This document shows positions 1 through 6,145 of a DNA stretch of 6,145 bases, piece by piece. The stretch is from Flavobacteriaceae bacterium (GTDB taxonomy: Bacteria; Bacteroidota; Bacteroidia; Flavobacteriales; Flavobacteriaceae). How positions within the stretch are numbered: position 1 is the first letter of the stretch; each line of letters starts with the position of its first letter. The position numbers and the translations under genes were made by a program. The notes under the pieces were generated by a model. The model was not told the DNA's origin and ran no database searches. It saw nothing but the letters and a program-made list of their open reading frames with translations. The DNA lies in assembly GCA_030613745.1 (NCBI GenBank), contig JAUWLK010000168.1, positions 1 through 6,145 on the forward strand. Reading direction: 5' to 3'.

Positions 1-1797
1 ATAAATAGTTATTTTTTCTATAAGAGCAAGACTTTCATTTTTAATTGTTAAAATATTTAGTGTTGGATTTGGAAAAACTGAAATATTATTTTGTAAAGCA
101 ACTAAATTAACTCCTAATACTGTATTGTTATTTTTAGAAATCAACTGTACTTCAGGGTCAATTTCAATGGATACAATATCAAATGGTATTGTGGTATCAA
201 ATGTTTGTCCATTTTCAGTAACTTCTAATCGTACTATTTCTGATCCTCCATTCGAACCAGTTAATTTCACAGGTAAAGGCATTTCAAAAAAAGATACAGA
301 AGAATGTGATTGTGTTTGATCTACAGTAAACCTAACAATATTGTTAGTAGAATTTTGATGCCATGAAACTTCATATGTTGGATATCCTTCACCATAATAC
401 CAATCGTTAAAAAACTCGGTTAAATTTATACCACTTACAGTTTCAAAGTGATCTTGTAAATTCTTAGTTTTGGCGTAAGAAAAGGCGAGTTGAGGATCAG
501 CTAAATAATTTTTTATTGCTTGAAAAAAATCAGTATCTCCAAGTTTATAGCGTAACATATGTAAAATCATAGCACCTTTTCGATAAGATAATCTTCCATC
601 AAAAATTCTGCTTACCGTAGTAGTATCGTTTACAAATGTTGAGCCACCAACTTGAGAAGTAATGTTGTTTACTATATCTTGTCTCCAAGACTTAAATGTA
701 CTTTCTCCATCAAAATTTTCAACCACCAAACCATCTAGATAAGTAGCAAAACCTTCATTTAACCAAATATCTTCCCAAGAACCACATGTAATTTTATTAC
801 CAAACCATTGGTGTGCCAATTCATGGGCAATTAGGCTACGTCCAAAACTACCCATAAAAGTCATAGTAGTGTGCTCCATGCCTCCTCCCCAGCCAAATTG
901 GGCATGACCGTATTTTTCATTAGCGTATGGGTAAATCTCAAATAATGAACCGAATAAATCCATAATTTGAGGTGTAATTGCAGTTCCTGCTTTTGCTGTA
1001 CTTAAACTTTCAGGATATACATAATTTACAACATCAAAATCACCATTGGCTACATAATCATTATAAACAGCATAATTGGTAACAGCAATAGCAATTAAAT
1101 ACGCAGGAATTGGGTATTTATGTTTCCAATGAGTTATTATATTACCACCACTGGTTTTTTCAGATTGCAATAAACCATTTGATGCAGCTTTGTATTGTGA
1201 AGGATGGGTTATAAAAATATCTATAGAATCTATTTTGTCAATTAAATCTTGTTTACAAGGCCACCATCCTTTTGCTCCATAAGGTTCTGAGAGAGTCCAT
1301 AAAATAGGAGTATCAGATGAGCCGTGTTTACTTATTTCAAATGATCCAAATCCAGAACTAATAGGGTTTCCACTATAAATGACAGTTAATGAGTCTAAAG
1401 TACCAGAATTTTGAGTTTGGGGTAAAGTTATGATAAGTTCTTCATTTGAGTTTTGAGTAAAAGTTAATTCAATACCTCTTTGGGTCACCTTTGAAACCGT
1501 CATATTTTCTGATAAATCAAAAGTAATACTACTTAAAGCATCATTTGCAATAAAATAAGAAGTAACATTACCATCAATAAAGGCTTTGTTAGGATCAACA
1601 CTCCATTCTAAACGGTGGTATTTTAAGTCGTAATTAGCAGTGTTAGGATTTGTTTTAAAGGAAATTTTATTAGCAGCATTTTTTTGTTCAAAATGGATTA
1701 TTTTTTGCAAATAATCAGTTGAAAATACCTCTTTGGTTTGGGCATAAGTAGTAAGTGAATATAAAATAATAACAATAAGGACTAATATTTTCCTCAT
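1..1797 (-). CDS. Secreted M1-family zinc aminopeptidase with T9SS sorting domain (partial, C-terminus off the left edge)
   Basis: The first 599 residues are present; the frame is still open at base 1. The start (ATG at 1797-1795) opens a signal peptide, MRKILVLIVIILYSLTTYA, with probable cleavage before Gln20. An N-terminal beta domain of about 40-240 is followed by the thermolysin-like catalytic domain. Visible motifs are GGMEH at 305-309 (the exopeptidase GxMEN motif with the last Asn as His), HELAH at 325-329 and NEGFA with Glu348, giving the HEXXH-X18-E zinc site. Tyr405 in LSYRKGAM is the probable transition-state tyrosine. From about 572, ISVFPNPTLNILTI matches the opening of a T9SS type A sorting domain, so the protein is inferred to cross the outer membrane and be released or anchored at the surface. 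It removes N-terminal residues from peptides, probably for nutrient use. It is divergent from the SCO gene. The family call is secure; substrate preference is unknown. Confidence 0.95.
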   Translation of the reverse strand, partial: MRKILVLIVIILYSLTTYAQTKEVFSTDYLQKIIHFEQKNAANKISFKTNPNTANYDLKYHRLEWSVDPNKAFIDGNVTSYFIANDALSSITFDLSENMTVSKVTQRGIELTFTQNSNEELIITLPQTQNSGTLDSLTVIYSGNPISSGFGSFEISKHGSSDTPILWTLSEPYGAKGWWPCKQDLIDKIDSIDIFITHPSQYKAASNGLLQSEKTSGGNIITHWKHKYPIPAYLIAIAVTNYAVYNDYVANGDFDVVNYVYPESLSTAKAGTAITPQIMDLFGSLFEIYPYANEKYGHAQFGWGGGMEHTTMTFMGSFGRSLIAHELAHQWFGNKITCGSWEDIWLNEGFATYLDGLVVENFDGESTFKSWRQDIVNNITSQVGGSTFVNDTTTVSRIFDGRLSYRKGAMILHMLRYKLGDTDFFQAIKNYLADPQLAFSYAKTKNLQDHFETVSGINLTEFFNDWYYGEGYPTYEVSWHQNSTNNIVRFTVDQTQSHSSVSFFEMPLPVKLTGSNGGSEIVRLEVTENGQTFDTTIPFDIVSIEIDPEVQLISKNNNTVLGVNLVALQNNISVFPNPTLNILTIKNESLALIEKITIY

Positions 1798-1803
1798 ATA
1801 AAG

Positions 1804-1811
1804 TAAATTTG
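1804..1811 (+). promoter_or_regulatory. Candidate -7 element of the SCO gene promoter
   Basis: The plus strand reads TAAATTTG, an exact match to TAnnTTTG. A start near 1818 would give a leader of about 36 nt before the ATG at 1854. No convincing -33 TTTG lies upstream. The element sits just ahead of the peptidase start codon, so the two divergent promoters would overlap. Confidence 0.45.
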
Positions 1812-1839
1812 TGTTTTTAGCAATCTTTTAAAGAAAAAT

Positions 1840-1847
1840 CAAATATA
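1840..1847 (-). promoter_or_regulatory. Candidate -7 element of the M1 peptidase promoter
   Basis: The minus strand reads TATATTTG, an exact match to the Bacteroidota -7 consensus TAnnTTTG. A start about 7 bases downstream, near 1833, would give a leader of about 36 nt before the ATG at 1797. I see no TTTG-type -33 element at the expected distance, so the call rests on the -7 match and its position in AT-rich DNA. Confidence 0.45.
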
Positions 1848-1853
1848 CAAATT

Positions 1854-2525
1854 ATGTATTTAATAGAGTTTTTTAAAAAATCCAAGTCAACTTTAATATT
1901 TCTTTTCTTTTTTACTATAATTTTTTTACCAGTAATTTATTTTATGGTAACGCCTAAAAAAAAATTACCTGTTTATAACCCTGTTGATGTAAATCCGCTT
2001 TTGGTAGATGATGCGGTAAGGCATATTAGTAAAGATCATAAAATAGCTAACTTTAGTTTAACAAATCAAAATGGATTAACTATTACGCAAAATGATTTTG
2101 AAAATAAAATTTATGTTGCAGATTTTTTCTTTACTCGATGCCAAACTATTTGTCCGGTTATGACAATAAATATGGCAGAATTACAAGAGCATTATAAAAA
2201 TGATGATGAAATAAAATTTTTATCACATTCTGTTACTCCTATAATGGATAGTGTCTCAGTATTAAGGGCTTATGCTGATAAAAAAGGAGTTATTGATGGA
2301 AAATGGGAAATTACAACTGGAGATAAAAAGCATATATATGAATTAGCTAGAAAATCTTATTTTGCTGTATTAGATGAAGGTGATGGAGGAAATCAAGATT
2401 TTATTCATACCGAACAATTTATATTGGTAGATAAAAAAAGACAAATTAGAGGTTTTTATGACGGAACTGATAAAAATGAAATGCAGCGTATAATTGATGA
2501 TATTGAATTACTAAAAAAAGAATAA
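1854..2525 (+). CDS. SCO1/SenC family copper-binding, thioredoxin-fold membrane protein
   Basis: This 223-residue protein has a hydrophobic N-terminal segment at about 14-31 with Lys residues on both sides, which fits a membrane anchor with the soluble domain in the periplasm. The thioredoxin-like domain runs from about 60 to the end. It carries the SCO copper site: Cys96 and Cys100 in FTRCQTICPVM (CxxxCP) and His185 in DFIHTEQFILVD. SCO proteins deliver copper to the CuA site of cytochrome c oxidase or act as thiol-disulfide reductases; the sequence cannot say which applies here. Length and motifs are normal for the family. No oxidase gene is in view. It lies 102 bases upstream of feoA on the same strand with no clear terminator between, so some read-through into feo is possible. 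The first ATG is used because it precedes the membrane segment. Confidence 0.93.
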   Translation: MYLIEFFKKSKSTLIFLFFFTIIFLPVIYFMVTPKKKLPVYNPVDVNPLLVDDAVRHISKDHKIANFSLTNQNGLTITQNDFENKIYVADFFFTRCQTICPVMTINMAELQEHYKNDDEIKFLSHSVTPIMDSVSVLRAYADKKGVIDGKWEITTGDKKHIYELARKSYFAVLDEGDGGNQDFIHTEQFILVDKKRQIRGFYDGTDKNEMQRIIDDIELLKKE

Positions 2526-2555
2526 TACTTCGATTTTTTTAATTTATTCCAATAA

Positions 2556-2569
2556 GTGACAAAAATCAC
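2556..2569 (+). promoter_or_regulatory. Candidate CRP/FNR-family activator site upstream of feo
   Basis: The sequence GTGA-CAAAAA-TCAC has the exact GTGA-N6-TCAC layout of a CRP/FNR-family site; read as FNR half-sites it is GTGAC-N4-ATCAC against TTGAT-N4-ATCAA. Its centre (2562.5) lies about 40-43 bases upstream of the start predicted from the -7-like element at 2591, the usual position for class II activation. E. coli feo is known to be activated by FNR. Which regulator binds here is inferred. Confidence 0.5.
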
Positions 2570-2590
2570 CTTTTTAATTTTTATTTTATG

Positions 2591-2598
2591 TACTTTCG
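2591..2598 (+). promoter_or_regulatory. Candidate -7 element of the feo operon promoter
   Basis: TACTTTCG matches the Bacteroidota TAnnTTTG consensus at all but one defined position (C for the last T before G). It predicts a start at about 2602-2606 and a leader of 22-26 nt. There is no TTTG -33 element; the place is taken by a T-rich run, which would fit a promoter that depends on the activator site just upstream. Confidence 0.5.
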
Positions 2599-2603
2599 CA
2601 CAG

Positions 2604-2624
2604 TATTTATAATCATTCTAAATA
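2604..2624 (+). promoter_or_regulatory. Candidate Fur operator, 21-bp palindrome at the feo transcription start
   Basis: Two 10-bp arms, TATTTATAAT and ATTCTAAATA, flank a central C at 2614 and pair at 9 of 10 positions. The inner 7-1-7 part, TTATAAT-C-ATTCTAA, agrees with the general Fur consensus TGATAAT-N-ATTATCA at 11 of 14 arm positions. It covers the predicted start and ends 3 bases before the feoA ATG, a position suited to repression. Binding of iron-loaded Fur is inferred from the sequence and from the genes it precedes. Confidence 0.6.
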
Positions 2625-2627
2625 AAA

Positions 2628-2855
2628 ATGAATACCACGATTGCAAATTTAAAGGTAGGAGAAAAGGGTGTTATTGAGGAAATATCATTAGATAAAATTC
2701 CATTAGCACTTATTGAGATGGGATGTTTGCCTGGTATTGATGTTGAATTGATACAAATAGCCCCTTTAAATGATCCATTGTATATTCGAGTTAATGGTAG
2801 TCACCTCGCCATAAGAAAAGAAACTGCACAGCAAATAAAGATTACCAAATTATAA
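2628..2855 (+). CDS. feoA: FeoA, ferrous iron transport accessory protein
   Basis: A complete 75-residue cytoplasmic protein of normal FeoA length with an SH3-like fold. The N-terminal strand region TIANLKVGEKGVIEEI (4-19) is followed by family motifs MGCLPG (31-36), APLNDPL (45-51) and LAIRKETA (60-67). FeoA is thought to bind or regulate FeoB at the inner membrane during Fe(II) uptake; its exact role is unsettled in any organism. It is the first gene of the operon, with feoB starting 6 bases after its stop. The start codon lies directly behind a Fur-box-like palindrome and an A-rich stretch instead of a Shine-Dalgarno sequence, as is usual in Bacteroidota. Confidence 0.95.
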   Translation: MNTTIANLKVGEKGVIEEISLDKIPLALIEMGCLPGIDVELIQIAPLNDPLYIRVNGSHLAIRKETAQQIKITKL

Positions 2856-2861
2856 TATTTT

Positions 2862-4973
2862 ATGGGTAAAATAAAAACCATAAAAATTGCACTGGTTGGT
2901 AATCCTAATACAGGAAAAACTTCATTGTTCAACCAGTTAACTGGTTTAAATCAAAAGGTTGGAAATTACCCGGGTATTACGGTTGAAAAAAAAACAGGTA
3001 TATTAAAACTGAACAAAAATATTTCAGCTACAATAATTGACTTGCCTGGCACTTATAGTTTAAATCCAAATACTTTAGATGAAAATATTGTTTTAAATAC
3101 TCTTCTTGATAACGGGCATGAAGATTACCCAGATGTAATAATTGTTGTAGCTGATGTTGAAAATATCAAACGAAACTTACTTCTCTTTTCTCAAATAAAA
3201 GATTTACAAATTCCTACTATTTTGGTGATCAATATGTCTGATCAAATGCAAAGAAAAGGAATTAGCATAGATGTTGAGACATTAAAAAAAGAATTACAAT
3301 CTGAGGTGATTTTGATAAGTGCTCGTAAAAACAGAGGAATAAATTTATTAAAAGAAACAATTTTAAATTATCAAAATCTGAATACTTCACCTTTAGCGAT
3401 AATAAGTAATAGAATTAGTTCTGATTTTTTTAAAAATATACAGACTTCTTTTCCAAAATATCCATTGTATAAATCATGGTTGTATATTACACAAACTGAG
3501 TATTTAGATAATTTATCCAGCGAAGAAAAAAAAACAGTTTTAAAATTCAAAAATGATAAAGAAAAACTTAAAAAATTCCAACATAAAGAAACAATATTAA
3601 GGTATAAACAAATTAATGAGATCTTAAAAAAATCATATAAAATTGATATATCAAAAAGAACAGATTTACGAAGTAAGTTAGATAAAATATTGACACATAA
3701 AATTTATGGATATGTGATTTTTGCTTTAATTTTATTTCTAATCTTTCAATCGGTTTTTGATTGGGCAACTGTACCAATGGATTTTATTGATCAAGTTTTT
3801 GCGAATTTTAGTAATTGGGCAAAAGAAGTATTACCAGGTGGTATGTTTACAAATTTGATTTCTGAAGGAATTATCCCAGGAATTGGTGGAATTGTAATTT
3901 TTATACCACAAATAGCCATTTTGTTTTTATTTGTAGCAATATTAGAAGAAACAGGTTATATGAGTCGTGTAGTTTTTTTGATGGATAAAATTATGCGAAA
4001 ATACGGCATGAGTGGTAAAAGTGTAGTGCCTTTAATTTCAGGTACAGCCTGTGCTATTCCTGCAATTATGGCAGCAAGAAATATCAATGGATGGAAAGAG
4101 CGTTTAATTACTATATTGGTTACTCCATTTACAACTTGTTCTGCCCGACTACCTGTTTACACTATAATTATTGCTTTAATAATTCCGCAACAGCGAATTT
4201 TAGGTATTTTTAGTTTACAAGGCTTAACATTATTAGCTTTATATGTTTTAGGTTTTGCCTCTGCATTATCTTCAGGATATCTTTTGCATAAAGTTTTAAA
4301 AGTAAGAGGTAAAAGCTTTTTTATTATAGAAATGCCAAATTATAAAATACCTTCATTAAAAAATACTTTGTTTACAGTAGTTGAAAAAACAAAAGAATTT
4401 GTTTTTGGAGCAGGAAAAATAATATTGGCTATTTCAATTATTTTATGGTTTTTAGCATCTAATGGCCCAATTGATTTTAAAAAATCTGAAGAAACTTTTA
4501 AAAACAGAATCGAAAACACCAATATAAACTCAAATCAATTTCAGCAGCAACTCGCTGCTTATAAATTAGAAAAATCTTATATAGGCATTATGGGTAAAAC
4601 CATAGAGCCTGCTATAAAACCTTTAGGTTATGATTGGAAAATTGGCATAGCTTTAATTTCATCATTTGCAGCTCGTGAGGTTTTTGTAGGTACTTTGGCA
4701 ACTATTTATAGTGTTGGTAATGATGATGAAAATAATACGACTATTAAACAGCGTATGGCAGCAGAAATAAACCCTGAAACAGGTGAAAAACTTTTTAATT
4801 TCCCGGCAGGAATGTCATTATTAATTTTCTATGCTTTTGCCATGCAGTGTGTTAGCACATTGGCTATTGTTAAAAGAGAAACCAATAGCTGGAAATGGCC
4901 TTTATTGCAATTATTTGGTATGAGTGCTTTGGCTTATGTAGCTGCATTTTTAACTTATACCATTTTAGCATAA
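2862..4973 (+). CDS. feoB: FeoB, ferrous iron transporter with N-terminal GTPase domain
   Basis: A complete 703-residue inner-membrane Fe(II) transporter. The N-terminal G domain shows G1 GNPNTGKT (13-20), the switch I Thr40 in YPGITVE, G3 DLPG (60-63), G4 NMSD (124-127) and G5 SAR (153-155). A Lys-rich, probably helical spacer of about 185-275 follows, then the membrane domain from about 281 to the end. Conserved core motifs are GTACAIPAIMAAR with Cys397, TPFTTCSARLPVY with Cys426 (421-433), and AAREVFVGTLATIY (603-616). A soluble insert at about 535-590 separates late membrane segments. All key residues are present, so the protein should work. GTP hydrolysis gates or powers iron entry. It lies between feoA and the small Cys-rich gene, with gaps of 6 and 5 bases, so the three are almost certainly co-transcribed. 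The length is somewhat below the E. coli protein (773) but normal for the family. Confidence 0.97.
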   Translation: MGKIKTIKIALVGNPNTGKTSLFNQLTGLNQKVGNYPGITVEKKTGILKLNKNISATIIDLPGTYSLNPNTLDENIVLNTLLDNGHEDYPDVIIVVADVENIKRNLLLFSQIKDLQIPTILVINMSDQMQRKGISIDVETLKKELQSEVILISARKNRGINLLKETILNYQNLNTSPLAIISNRISSDFFKNIQTSFPKYPLYKSWLYITQTEYLDNLSSEEKKTVLKFKNDKEKLKKFQHKETILRYKQINEILKKSYKIDISKRTDLRSKLDKILTHKIYGYVIFALILFLIFQSVFDWATVPMDFIDQVFANFSNWAKEVLPGGMFTNLISEGIIPGIGGIVIFIPQIAILFLFVAILEETGYMSRVVFLMDKIMRKYGMSGKSVVPLISGTACAIPAIMAARNINGWKERLITILVTPFTTCSARLPVYTIIIALIIPQQRILGIFSLQGLTLLALYVLGFASALSSGYLLHKVLKVRGKSFFIIEMPNYKIPSLKNTLFTVVEKTKEFVFGAGKIILAISIILWFLASNGPIDFKKSEETFKNRIENTNINSNQFQQQLAAYKLEKSYIGIMGKTIEPAIKPLGYDWKIGIALISSFAAREVFVGTLATIYSVGNDDENNTTIKQRMAAEINPETGEKLFNFPAGMSLLIFYAFAMQCVSTLAIVKRETNSWKWPLLQLFGMSALAYVAAFLTYTILA

Positions 4974-4978
4974 ATATT

Positions 4979-5092
4979 ATGCAGGAAATTTTAGTTTATA
5001 TCGCTCTTGTATTTGCAATATTCTTTTTGGTAAAGAAATATTTCTTTACCAAAAAGAAAGGTAATAGATGTGATACTGATTGTAGTTGTTGA
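4979..5092 (+). CDS. FeoB-associated Cys-rich small membrane protein
   Basis: A 37-residue protein with a single membrane segment (about 4-18, ILVYIALVFAIFFLV), a Lys-rich stretch and a C-terminal cysteine cluster CDTDCSC (Cys31, Cys35, Cys37). This is the layout of the FeoB-associated Cys-rich family (Pfam FeoB_associated), found directly downstream of feoB in many Bacteroidota and Firmicutes; the cysteines may bind Fe(II) or another metal near the FeoB pore, but the function is not established. The ATG at 4979 is preferred over an in-frame ATG at 4895, which would overlap feoB by about 80 bases and add residues atypical of the family. It starts 5 bases after the feoB stop. Codons 15-27 consist of a perfect 38-bp palindrome. 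Confidence 0.85.
   Translation: MQEILVYIALVFAIFFLVKKYFFTKKKGNRCDTDCSC
5021..5058. repeat. Perfect 38-bp DNA palindrome inside the small feo gene
   Basis: Arms 5021-5038 (TTCTTTTTGGTAAAGAAA) and 5041-5058 (TTTCTTTACCAAAAAGAA) are exact reverse complements around a central TA, which is itself self-complementary. In mRNA this would fold to a stem of about 16 bp with a small loop. It encodes FFLVKKYFFTKKK, so part of the symmetry comes from Phe codons (TTT/TTC) facing Lys codons (AAA). There is no T-run behind it, so it is not a standard terminator. Confidence 0.9.
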
Positions 5093-5100
5093 TAAAATAA

Positions 5101-5148
5101 ATTTACTGGGTGACTATAAATCTGCACGGAAATAGTCACCCAGTAAAT
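5101..5148. terminator. Probable bidirectional terminator between the feo operon and the convergent gene
   Basis: Arms 5101-5117 (ATTTACTGGGTGACTAT) and 5132-5148 (ATAGTCACCCAGTAAAT) pair perfectly over 17 bp, closing a 14-nt loop. The stem holds a GC-richer core, GGGTGAC, in an AT-rich region. It lies 8 bases after the small feo gene and 3 bases before the stop of the minus-strand gene. Short T-rich tails follow on both strands (ATATTTTAA on plus, TTATTTTATC on minus), so it could end both transcripts. Confidence 0.85.
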
Positions 5149-5151
5149 ATT

Positions 5152-6145
5152 TTAAGGTTGACCTTGCGCCAAAACGATTTTTTCTAATTGTCTGTCAATT
5201 GCTTGTTTGTATAATTCTTTTAATACTTTGTAATGATTTGAACCAATAATTGCAATATTAATTTTAGTTTGAGAAGTAACATTTATTTTATTATTTTCAA
5301 TTTTGGTTTTTAGAATATAGGATCCCATATTATTTGGTAGCATTAAAGAAATATCCTCAGGTTTTGATTCTACTTTAAAACCTACTGGAATTTGAATTGA
5401 AATTTTATAATCATTTTTCCAGGCAGAACCATAATCAATTGGATATAATCGTTCTTCCAATTTAAATGGATTTTCATTTGTAGTTAAAAACAATAGTGGT
5501 GAAATGTATATTTTATCACCAATAATATCAGCTTGGTTTTCTCTTGTAAATTGAATATATTCAGTTAATGGTTTTGAAATTTTTGTTTTATTGTTGATTC
5601 TTATTTTTTCAATTTCTATACCATTATTTTGACTTTCCAATTTACTTATTAAATCATCTTCAGATAAAGAATTATTTTCGTCTCTGTAATGCAAAGCATT
5701 TAAGTTTAAATAACTAGTATTCATTAATCCGGTAACTGTTCCTTCACTATCTAGTTTTACAGAAAGTTTAGTGTTTTTAGTGTTGTATTTTTTTGGATAT
5801 AAATCTATAGTAGTTGATGAGCCATCTTTTCTTACTAGACGTCCTTCCCAATTCAAAACCCTAAGTGGTAAAACATTTGGAGTACTATATTTTTCAGTAG
5901 CATCAAATAAAATCACTCCACTTACATTTTCAACCCCTGCAATTACATAGTTATAACCATCTTTTGTAGGAAATAAAGGAATGCCATGTCTTCTTGTACT
6001 AACTAAAATTGGGTTTGCTTTTAAACCGGCTTCACGAAGCATAGCAACTAAAGTTAAATTAATTTCAGCAACATTACCAACACCTTCTTTATACGCTTTT
6101 TTAATTCCTGCAATAGATACATATTTGCTATATTCTTTATTCCAT
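5152..6145 (-). CDS. DUF3857/transglutaminase-fold protein with degenerate active site (partial, N-terminus off the right edge)
   Basis: 330 codons plus a stop are visible and the frame is open to the right edge, so an internal ATG at 6042 is not the start. The right-hand part (about 5895-6144) reads as the end of a transglutaminase-like domain: GVGNVAEINLTLVAMLREAG, then RRHGIPLF, GYNYVIAG and FDATEKYS. The catalytic Cys position (usually in a G-x-C-A context) is Val at 6070-6072 and the His position is Tyr at 5949-5947; the Asp (5904-5902) remains. Similar non-catalytic forms are common in Bacteroidota proteins that carry DUF3857 in front and a DUF3858-like C-terminal domain, which would be the region after LNWEGRL. 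The role is unknown, probably in the cell envelope or secreted. Any signal peptide would be outside the window. It converges on the feo operon and shares its terminator. Confidence 0.8.
   Translation of the reverse strand, partial: WNKEYSKYVSIAGIKKAYKEGVGNVAEINLTLVAMLREAGLKANPILVSTRRHGIPLFPTKDGYNYVIAGVENVSGVILFDATEKYSTPNVLPLRVLNWEGRLVRKDGSSTTIDLYPKKYNTKNTKLSVKLDSEGTVTGLMNTSYLNLNALHYRDENNSLSEDDLISKLESQNNGIEIEKIRINNKTKISKPLTEYIQFTRENQADIIGDKIYISPLLFLTTNENPFKLEERLYPIDYGSAWKNDYKISIQIPVGFKVESKPEDISLMLPNNMGSYILKTKIENNKINVTSQTKINIAIIGSNHYKVLKELYKQAIDRQLEKIVLAQGQP

Noticed and set aside
125..319. 64-codon plus-strand open frame
   Set aside because: It lies antisense inside the well-supported M1 peptidase gene, has no family features, and has no promoter or start context of its own.
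1845..1859. ATACA-N5-TGTAT inverted repeat over the SCO start codon
   Set aside because: The arms are only 5 bp and AT-rich, so chance is the best explanation without conservation data.
2508..2545. Possible terminator after the SCO gene (A-run followed by a T-run)
   Set aside because: The only pairing is A-run to T-run with no GC core, which is weak in DNA this AT-rich; read-through to feo cannot be excluded.
4340..4522. 60-codon minus-strand open frame
   Set aside because: It lies antisense to the conserved membrane domain of feoB and resembles nothing recognisable.
4895..4978. Upstream in-frame ATG for the small Cys-rich gene
   Set aside because: It would overlap feoB by about 80 bases and add residues not typical of the family; the ATG at 4979, 5 bases after the feoB stop, gives a standard membrane-segment start.
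6040..6042. ATG as the start of the minus-strand transglutaminase-fold gene
   Set aside because: The same frame stays open upstream to the window edge and encodes conserved family sequence (GVGNVAEINLTLVA), so this Met is internal.

Overview
The window looks like chromosome from a member of the Bacteroidota, most likely a flavobacterium. It is strongly AT-rich throughout. It has a partial type IX secretion (T9SS) C-terminal sorting domain, promoter -7 elements of the Bacteroidota form TAnnTTTG, no Shine-Dalgarno sequences ahead of the starts, and a family mix (T9SS M1 peptidase, DUF3857/transglutaminase-fold protein, FeoA + FeoB + Cys-rich small protein) typical of that phylum. I see no mobile element, CRISPR array, tRNA or rRNA.

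Layout. (1) 1-1797, minus strand: a secreted M1-family zinc aminopeptidase. It has its signal peptide and full catalytic motif set, and is cut by the left edge inside the T9SS sorting domain. (2) 1798-1853: a 56-bp divergent spacer with a TAnnTTTG element on each strand. (3) 1854-2525, plus: a membrane-anchored SCO1/SenC copper protein. (4) 2526-2627: a compact regulatory region with a CRP/FNR-type site, a -7-like element and a 21-bp Fur-box-like palindrome in the positions expected for an activator and a repressor. (5) 2628-5092, plus: a tight three-gene ferrous iron uptake operon, feoA, feoB and a 37-residue FeoB-associated Cys-rich membrane protein, with gaps of 6 and 5 bases. The last gene contains a perfect 38-bp DNA palindrome. 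(6) 5101-5148: a perfect 17-bp stem that probably terminates transcription from both sides. (7) 5152 to the right edge, minus: the C-terminal part of a DUF3857/transglutaminase-fold protein whose catalytic Cys and His positions hold Val and Tyr.

How it works together (inference): FeoA, FeoB and the small protein import Fe(II) across the inner membrane. The upstream sites suggest induction under low oxygen and repression by iron, the logic known for Escherichia coli feo. The SCO protein probably serves copper delivery to a cytochrome oxidase or a thiol/redox role, and lies on the same strand ahead of feo but with a separate promoter between them. The two flanking minus-strand genes look unrelated to iron. 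There is no strong sign of a wholly new system. The least ordinary structures are the feo control region and the intragenic palindrome.
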